Source of the DNA: Actinomycetes bacterium
GTDB taxonomy: Bacteria; Actinomycetota; Thermoleophilia; BMS3ABIN01
DNA length: 9,868 nt
Assembly (NCBI GenBank): GCA_021790075.1
Contig: JAJYIN010000016.1
Span: 1-9,868 of the forward strand
Direction: 5' to 3'
Shown: piece after piece, positions 5,364-9,868 of the stretch
How positions within the stretch are numbered: position 1 is the stretch's first letter
Layout: each line of letters begins with the position of its first letter
Notes under the pieces: model-generated
What the model was told of the DNA's origin: nothing
The model's input: only the letters and a program-made list of their open reading frames with translations
Databases searched by the model: none
Made by a program: the position numbers and the translations under genes

Positions 5364-6152
5364 CTAGCCGAGCGGGGCCGGCTCGACCTGATCCTTCAGC
5401 CGTCCCTTGAGCCGCAGGATAGCTTTGGTATGCAGCTGCGATACCCGTGATTCGGTGACGCTCAGCACGTCGCCAATCTCCCTGAGGGTGAGTCCCTCAT
5501 AATAGTACAGGGCAATGACTATCTTCTCGCGCTCGGGCAGGTTCGCGACAGCCTGGGCCAGCCGCTCCTTGACCTCGGTTACGTCCACCACGGCGGCCGG
5601 GTCCTTGGCCCCCCGGTCTTCAATCGTGTCGATGAGGGCCACTGATTCGGTACCGGTGCTGGAGATGGTCCAGAGTTCCTCTAGCGCCACGATGGTGCTG
5701 CTGCTGATGCGCGTGAGCGCGTCCTGGAACTCCTGCATGTCCAGTCCCAGGTCCTTGGCCAGCTCCTCGTCCGTGGGAGCCCGGTGCAGCTTGTTTTCCA
5801 GCTTGGCTGAGCTCTTCTCTATCTGCCTGGCCATGCTTCTGACGGAGCGGGGCACCCAGTCCAGCGAGCGCAGCTCGTCCAGGATCGACCCCTTGATGCG
5901 GGTGATGGCATAGGTCTCGAACTTGATGTTCCGGGAAAGGTCAAAGCGCTCCAGGGCCCCGATCAGGCCCAGGAGCCCGTAGCTGATCAGGTCGGACTCA
6001 TCTACATGGGAGGGGAAGTTCGTCCCCATGCGCCCGGCGACGTACTTGACCAGGGGAGCGTAATTGAGGATGAGGCGGTCCCTGGCCTTGGGGTCGCCTT
6101 CTTCCTTGTACTTGCGCCACAGCTCGTTTATCTCTTTGTTATCTTCCGGCAA
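5364..6152 (-). CDS. whiG: RNA polymerase sigma factor of the WhiG/FliA class
   Basis: The 262-residue protein is a sigma-70 group 3 factor with region 2 at about 27-97 (LVKYVAGR, DLISYGLLGLIGALERFD, FETYAITRIKGSILDELRSLDWVPRSVR), region 3 at about 105-185 and region 4 at about 195-250 (LPEREKIVIALYYYEGLTLREIG with the helix-turn-helix ending TESRVSQLHTKAILRLK). The DWVPRSVR and ALYYYEGLTLxEIGxVLxVTESRVSQ stretches are highly characteristic of WhiG and FliA. WhiG starts sporulation in Streptomyces, whereas FliA directs late flagellar and chemotaxis genes; sequence alone does not decide, but the actinobacterial gene order favours the name whiG. The start is a TTG with GAGGA 3 nt upstream, a short spacing. 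ELWRKYKEEGD at 10-20 matches the beginning of the conserved part of WhiG. It follows the Xer gene by 17 nt and is probably co-transcribed. No anti-sigma gene (FlgM/RsiG) is visible. Confidence 0.92.
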   Translation of the reverse strand: MPEDNKEINELWRKYKEEGDPKARDRLILNYAPLVKYVAGRMGTNFPSHVDESDLISYGLLGLIGALERFDLSRNIKFETYAITRIKGSILDELRSLDWVPRSVRSMARQIEKSSAKLENKLHRAPTDEELAKDLGLDMQEFQDALTRISSSTIVALEELWTISSTGTESVALIDTIEDRGAKDPAAVVDVTEVKERLAQAVANLPEREKIVIALYYYEGLTLREIGDVLSVTESRVSQLHTKAILRLKGRLKDQVEPAPLG

Positions 6153-6169
6153 CTTTCCTCACGTTTTCC

Positions 6170-7066
6170 TTAGCGGCGGGCCCGCGGGTGCGAACGCTCA
6201 TAAATCCGGCGCAAATGGGCGCCGCTGACATGCGTGTATCTCTGTGTGGTCGAGATTGATGCATGGCCCAGCAACTCCTGAACAGCCCTCAGGTCGGCGC
6301 CGCCCTCCAGCAGGTGGGTGGCAAAGCAGTGCCTGAACACGTGGGATGAGACTCCACTCCTGATGGCAGCCTTTCTGACATATTTGGTTGTGCGCCTGCG
6401 GATGTCCGATGTCCCCAAAGGTTTTCCCCTCGCAGAGAGAAAAAGCGCGGCATCCGCGTCATTGGCGTCGTCTGCCGCCAGGTCAGGCCTGGCTTTCTGC
6501 AAATATTCCCTCATGGCATGCAAAGCAATCTCGCCAACCGGGATCACCCTGGTCTTGCCGCCCTTGCCCTCAACCGTGACTTCTTCCTGCTCGAAATCGA
6601 TACTCGACACCTTGAGACGGACCACTTCTTCACTCCGGAGGCCGCAGCCGTAAAGCATCTCGAATATGGCCTGGTCACGCCGGCCAAGCGTCGTCGTGGT
6701 GTCAATGGCCTTTAAAAACTCCTCCACCTCGGCGGGCCGCAAGACCGCCGGCAGTTTGCGCGGCTGCTTCGGCGACGCCAGGGCGTCGGCAGGACTCGCC
6801 TGTATCAGCCCTTCCGAACGGCAAAAGCGGAAGAGCCCCCGGACCGCCGAAAGCTTCCTGCCGATGCTGGCTTTCTGGTAGTCAGAACCGGCAAGATGGG
6901 CGGTATAGCGGCGCAGCAGCCGGTAATCGACTCCCGCCGGAAAATCCACGCCTTCGCTGGCTGCGTAACGCAGGAACTGGCGGCAGTCGCGCATATAGGC
7001 AATCACGGTCTTCTCGGAGCTGTTCTTCTGCCTGAGCGATTCCAGGTAGCGCTCCAGGATGGCCAT
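6170..7066 (-). CDS. xerC: Xer family tyrosine recombinase (chromosome dimer resolution)
   Basis: With the ATG at 7066 the protein is 298 residues, the usual length of XerC and XerD. A longer frame begins at TTG 7108 (312 residues), but that codon has no ribosome binding site and would sit almost on the predicted transcript start. The N-terminal SAM-like core-binding domain covers about 1-85 and the catalytic domain about 105-290. All six catalytic residues are visible (298-residue numbering): R144 in YGCGLRSEE, K168 in GKGGKTR, H242 and R245 in HVFRHCFATHLLEGG, H268 in LGHASISTTQ, and nucleophile Y277 in RYTHVS. The enzyme cuts and rejoins dif-type sites to resolve dimeric chromosomes at division, normally with FtsK. 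Whether it is XerC or XerD cannot be told reliably from sequence by eye; xerC is chosen because of the dprA-comM neighbourhood known from actinobacteria. Confidence 0.9.
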   Translation of the reverse strand: MAILERYLESLRQKNSSEKTVIAYMRDCRQFLRYAASEGVDFPAGVDYRLLRRYTAHLAGSDYQKASIGRKLSAVRGLFRFCRSEGLIQASPADALASPKQPRKLPAVLRPAEVEEFLKAIDTTTTLGRRDQAIFEMLYGCGLRSEEVVRLKVSSIDFEQEEVTVEGKGGKTRVIPVGEIALHAMREYLQKARPDLAADDANDADAALFLSARGKPLGTSDIRRRTTKYVRKAAIRSGVSSHVFRHCFATHLLEGGADLRAVQELLGHASISTTQRYTHVSGAHLRRIYERSHPRARR

Positions 7067-7117
7067 GTCGGACTCTCGTGCCTCTCCTGTCTGATATGCG
7101 GCTTCCAATTTACATCA

Positions 7118-7137
7118 AATCGTAATCAATCGTAATC
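7118..7137. repeat. Tandem 10-bp direct repeat AATCGTAATC x2 upstream of the Xer gene
   Basis: Two exact adjacent copies (7118-7127 and 7128-7137) lie in the 112-nt gap between dprA and the Xer gene. On the minus strand they read GATTACGATT twice and cover the -10 and spacer of the candidate promoter there. One helical turn per unit would place two proteins on the same DNA face. Confidence 0.5.
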
Positions 7138-7147
7138 TTTTCGACAA
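7119..7147 (-). promoter_or_regulatory. Weak internal promoter candidate for the Xer and sigma-factor genes
   Basis: On the minus strand TTGTCG (7142-7147), a 17-bp spacer and TACGAT (7119-7124) give two 4/6 hexamers at ideal spacing in the dprA-Xer gap. Transcription would start near 7112, upstream of ATG 7066. It could uncouple the Xer-whiG pair from comM-dprA. The match is modest. Confidence 0.3.
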
Positions 7148-7178
7148 CCATATGCTTCAACCCTTGGTCTCCCCGGCT

Positions 7179-8276
7179 TCAGCGCGCATAGCCGCGGCCG
7201 GGGTCGTGGCGAGCCAAGCTCTTGATCTCCAGCGACACGAGCGCCAGAGCCGCCGCCGCCGGGTTAAGCCCAGCCTGCGCAGCCAGGGCATCCAGGTGCT
7301 GGTAGCGGGCTTCCAGGGACGCGTACACCAACTGCTCGTCCCCGGTGACCCCGGTGGGCGCCCGCTTCGATGCCTGCCCGCCTGTGGACCCCGCGATTCC
7401 CAGGCACTCAAACAGGTCATCCGGACAGGTCACCACCTGCGCTCCGGCGCGGATCAGCCCGTGAGGCCCGTCCGACAGCTCGGAAAAGATGCTACCTGGA
7501 ACCGCGCCGACTTCCCTCCCCTGCTCCAGGCTGAAATCCGCAGTGATAAGAGCGCCGCTCTTCTGACGGGCTTCCACAACCACGGTTGCCTCGCTCAGGC
7601 CCGCGATGATCCGGTTGCGGGCCGGGAACCGCCAGGGTCGGGGCTCCGTTCCCGGAGGATATTCGGACACAATCATGCCGGACTTTAGCATCCGGTTGTA
7701 CAGGAGACTGTTGTTGCGGGGATAGATGACATCCACGCCACAGCCGAGGACGGCGATGCTTCCCCCCTCTTCCGCTATGGCTCCCCGGTGGGCCGCGGAG
7801 TCGATTCCCCAAGCAAGACCGCTGACGATACATACGCCTTCCCGGGACAAACCTTCCGCCAACCGGGTGGCGGCATCGATGCCGTAGCCGGATGCCGACC
7901 TGGCTCCCACGATAGCAATTCGCCTGCGGCCCATGAATTCCTTTAGATGGGAGAGGGCTCCGCCTGTGAGAAAGAGCGCCGGCGGCGGGTCATATATCTG
8001 CGCCAGCAGCTGTGGATAGCGAGGCTCTCCCAGGGCTACGGCGGTGATCCCCTTTCCCTCCAGCGCCGCCGCGGCCGGCGGCGCCGTGAACCGGCCGCGG
8101 AAACGGCTGAGACGCCCCCGGTCGGCCGGCCCTAACCCCAACAGGTCTCCGAGCGCTCTGTCCGAGCAGGCCCAGATTTCCTTCACATCCATCTTTGAGG
8201 TGGGGACACGGGAGGGGTGGACGATCTCACCCAGAAGGAAAGCCAGCCCCAGCGCCGCCCTCCGCCTAGCATCCAT
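7179..8276 (-). CDS. dprA: DNA processing protein DprA (Smf)
   Basis: The 365-residue protein carries the DprA Rossmann-like domain. In order: IAIVGARSASGYG (120-132), SGLAWGIDSAAHRGA (152-166), the GCGVDVIYPR loop (178-187), SEYPPGTEP (204-212), FPARNRIIAGLS (217-228) and ALITADFSLEQGREVGAVPG (242-261). An N-terminal SAM-like region precedes it and a C-terminal winged-helix region (about 312-361) follows. DprA binds incoming single-stranded DNA during natural transformation, protects it and loads RecA; the gene is also widespread in bacteria not known to be transformable. The ATG (8276) overlaps the end of comM by 11 nt and lacks a strong ribosome binding site, pointing to translational coupling. 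Length is normal for the family. The linker around 295-311 is the least conserved-looking part. Confidence 0.95.
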   Translation of the reverse strand: MDARRRAALGLAFLLGEIVHPSRVPTSKMDVKEIWACSDRALGDLLGLGPADRGRLSRFRGRFTAPPAAAALEGKGITAVALGEPRYPQLLAQIYDPPPALFLTGGALSHLKEFMGRRRIAIVGARSASGYGIDAATRLAEGLSREGVCIVSGLAWGIDSAAHRGAIAEEGGSIAVLGCGVDVIYPRNNSLLYNRMLKSGMIVSEYPPGTEPRPWRFPARNRIIAGLSEATVVVEARQKSGALITADFSLEQGREVGAVPGSIFSELSDGPHGLIRAGAQVVTCPDDLFECLGIAGSTGGQASKRAPTGVTGDEQLVYASLEARYQHLDALAAQAGLNPAAAALALVSLEIKSLARHDPGRGYAR

Positions 8277-9804
8277 GCCAGCCCCGGCGGTCGATGCTGC
8301 GGTAGCTTATGGCTTCCGCCAGATGGGCCGGCTGGATATCGGACGCGCCCTCCATGTCCGCGATGGTGCGGGCCACTTTGAGGATGCGGTGGTGAGCCCT
8401 GGCGCTCAGGCCCAGGCGGTCGATCGCGGTTTCCAGCAGGCCCCTGGCGGCGGCATCGAGGCGGCAGTGGCGCTCGGCCAGGGCGCTGTCCATCTGGGCG
8501 TTACAGTAAACAGCCGCGCCGGCGAAACGCTCCCGCTGCCTGCCGCGGGCGGCCGCGACCCGGGCCGCCACCGCGGCGGAGTTTTCCCGGTGAGCCGTTG
8601 ACATCAGCTGTTTCCGGGAAAGCGCGGGAACCTCCGCGGCCACGTCGATGCGGTCCAGGAGCGGGCCGCTGATGCGGCCCCGGTAGGCCGCCACTTTCTG
8701 CGGCGGGCAGGCGCAGTCCTGGCGCGGGTCGCCCAGGTGCCCGCAGGGACAGGGATTCATCGCCGCCACCAGCATGAAGCGGGCCGGAAATGTCACGGAG
8801 CCGGTCGCGCGGGAAATGGTGACCCTGCCGTCCTCCATCGGTTGCCTGAGCGTTTCCAGCGCCAGGCGGGAGAATTCCGGCAGCTCGTCGAGGAAGAGAA
8901 CCCCCAGATGTGAGAGGCTCACTTCTCCGGGCCTGGGAGTGCTTCCCCCTCCCGCCAGGCCCGCGTGGGAGATCGTGTGGTGGGGGCTGCGGAAGGGCCG
9001 GTCGGCGACCACGGCTGTGTCCTCCCCCAGCAGGTTGGCGACGCTGTAGATGCGCGTCACCTCGATAGCCTCCGCGACATCCAGCCCGGGCAGGATGGAA
9101 GGCAGCCGCCGGGCCATCATGGTCTTGCCGGCTCCGGGCGGGCCGATCATGAGCAGGTTATGGCCCCCGGCTGCGCATACTTCCAGCGCCCGGCGGGCGT
9201 GCTCCTGCCCCTTGACGTCGGCCAGATCAAGGTGGCCGTTGGAACCGGTGCTGATGAGGACGGCCGCATCCACGCAGGACGGCTTCACCGTCATCTTCCC
9301 GGTGAGGAAACCGGCGGCCTGCTCGAGGCTGGTCACCCCGATCACCTCCAGGCCGCCGATGAGAGCCGCCTCAGCGGCGTTGGCCGCCGGCACGATGAGG
9401 CCGCGCCGGCCCGCGCGGCGGGCGCCCTCGGAGATGGATAGAGCGCCGCTGATGCCGCGGATGCTGCCGTCCAGCGACAGCTCGCCGGCGGCGCTGAACT
9501 CCGCCAGCCGGTTCCCGCCGAGCTGACCGGAGGCGGCAAGAAGCGAGAGGGCGATTGGCAGATCGAAAGCGGGTCCCTCCTTGCGCACGTCCGCGGGCGC
9601 CAGGTTGACGGTGATCCTCCGCAAGGGAAATTCAAAGCCGGAATTGACGATCCCGGCGCGGACCCTCTCCTTGGCCTCGCGCACGGCGGCATCCGGCAGC
9701 CCCACGATGGTGAAGGCGGGCAGGCCGCGGCCCAGGTCGGTTTCCACCTCGACGGGGTAGGCGTCCATCCCCAGGACGGCGTGGCTTTGCGCACTGGCAA
9801 GCAT
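8266..9804 (-). CDS. comM: ComM/YifB family AAA+ ATPase (Mg-chelatase-like)
   Basis: The 512-residue protein has the full ComM layout: an N-terminal Lon-protease-like domain (about 1-170, with YPVEVETDLGRGLPAFTIVGLPD and ADVRKEGPAFDLPIAL) and a Mg-chelatase-type AAA+ domain. Visible motifs are Walker A GPPGAGKT at 221-228, FRSPHHTISHAGLAGGG (271-287), Walker B LFLDELPEF (303-311), the cysteine-rich NPCPCGH...CAC segment (350-366) that resembles a metal site, and RISGPLLDRIDV (377-388). A C-terminal helical domain ends SYRSIDR. ComM proteins are hexameric helicases that extend branch migration during integration of transforming single-stranded DNA. Ser105 lies in a region where Lon has no catalytic equivalent here, and no protease activity is implied. 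The ATG at 9804 has GGAG 9 nt upstream. It is the first gene of the visible minus-strand cluster; the 64 bp beyond it hold no supported gene, although yraN commonly precedes comM in actinobacteria. Confidence 0.95.
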   Translation of the reverse strand: MLASAQSHAVLGMDAYPVEVETDLGRGLPAFTIVGLPDAAVREAKERVRAGIVNSGFEFPLRRITVNLAPADVRKEGPAFDLPIALSLLAASGQLGGNRLAEFSAAGELSLDGSIRGISGALSISEGARRAGRRGLIVPAANAAEAALIGGLEVIGVTSLEQAAGFLTGKMTVKPSCVDAAVLISTGSNGHLDLADVKGQEHARRALEVCAAGGHNLLMIGPPGAGKTMMARRLPSILPGLDVAEAIEVTRIYSVANLLGEDTAVVADRPFRSPHHTISHAGLAGGGSTPRPGEVSLSHLGVLFLDELPEFSRLALETLRQPMEDGRVTISRATGSVTFPARFMLVAAMNPCPCGHLGDPRQDCACPPQKVAAYRGRISGPLLDRIDVAAEVPALSRKQLMSTAHRENSAAVAARVAAARGRQRERFAGAAVYCNAQMDSALAERHCRLDAAARGLLETAIDRLGLSARAHHRILKVARTIADMEGASDIQPAHLAEAISYRSIDRRGWHGC

Positions 9805-9868
9805 GTGGCATCACTCCTTTGGGGGGATGCTTCCGCAGGAGAAGGAGCGTGAGAACGGGTGGGGTTAG

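Noticed and set aside
7152..7688. Plus-strand frame of 178 codons inside dprA
   Set aside because: Shadow of dprA, whose motifs are unmistakable on the opposite strand.
9805..9868. End of an upstream gene such as yraN
   Set aside because: A minus-strand TAA is present at 9865-9867, but no residues of the preceding gene are visible, so the gene cannot be supported.
1..9868. CRISPR array, tRNA, rRNA, insertion sequence or prophage genes
   Set aside because: No regularly spaced repeats, tRNA-like cloverleaf, transposase or phage structural gene was found. The tyrosine recombinase is a housekeeping Xer protein by length, residues and context.

Overview
The window reads as chromosomal DNA of a GC-rich, Gram-positive-type bacterium, most likely a deep-branching and probably anaerobic or facultative actinobacterium. 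The main argument is gene order. The right half carries comM, dprA, a Xer tyrosine recombinase and a WhiG/FliA-class sigma factor on one strand, and comM-dprA with xerC or whiG nearby is a familiar actinobacterial arrangement close to rpsB. The left half holds a respiratory operon built around a multiheme cytochrome c, a Rieske protein and a b-type cytochrome, which fits a menaquinone-based electron-transport chain. Taxonomy is inferred from content and order only.

Left block (1-1855, minus strand): a strong sigma-A-like promoter drives a seven-heme membrane cytochrome, a Tat-exported Rieske protein and the first 33 codons of a cytochrome b that runs off the window. The genes overlap by 11 and 4 nt, so they are probably translated together as one quinol-oxidising complex. 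The roughly 75-nt leader carries two dyads that look like regulator sites.

Middle block (1856-2890): over 1 kb without a large gene. It holds a divergent promoter, a hairpin-rich stretch, an extended -10 promoter and a well-supported 44-residue single-span membrane protein starting at GTG. After its hairpin comes about 420 bp where no gene is recognised. A further promoter (TTGACA-N17-TAGCAT) and a 5'UTR dyad precede the next gene.

Plus-strand pair (2891-5307): a secreted seven-bladed beta-propeller protein of the PD40/TolB-like type with a C-terminal Ig-like domain, a rho-independent terminator, then a DUF192 lipoprotein that converges on the sigma-factor gene.

Right block (5364-9804, minus strand): comM and dprA overlap by 11 nt, then comes the Xer recombinase after a 112-nt gap with a possible internal promoter, then whiG/fliA 17 nt later. 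ComM and DprA handle single-stranded DNA during transformation and recombination. The Xer protein resolves chromosome dimers. The sigma factor selects a developmental or motility regulon; its place here is best explained by conserved chromosomal order rather than shared function.
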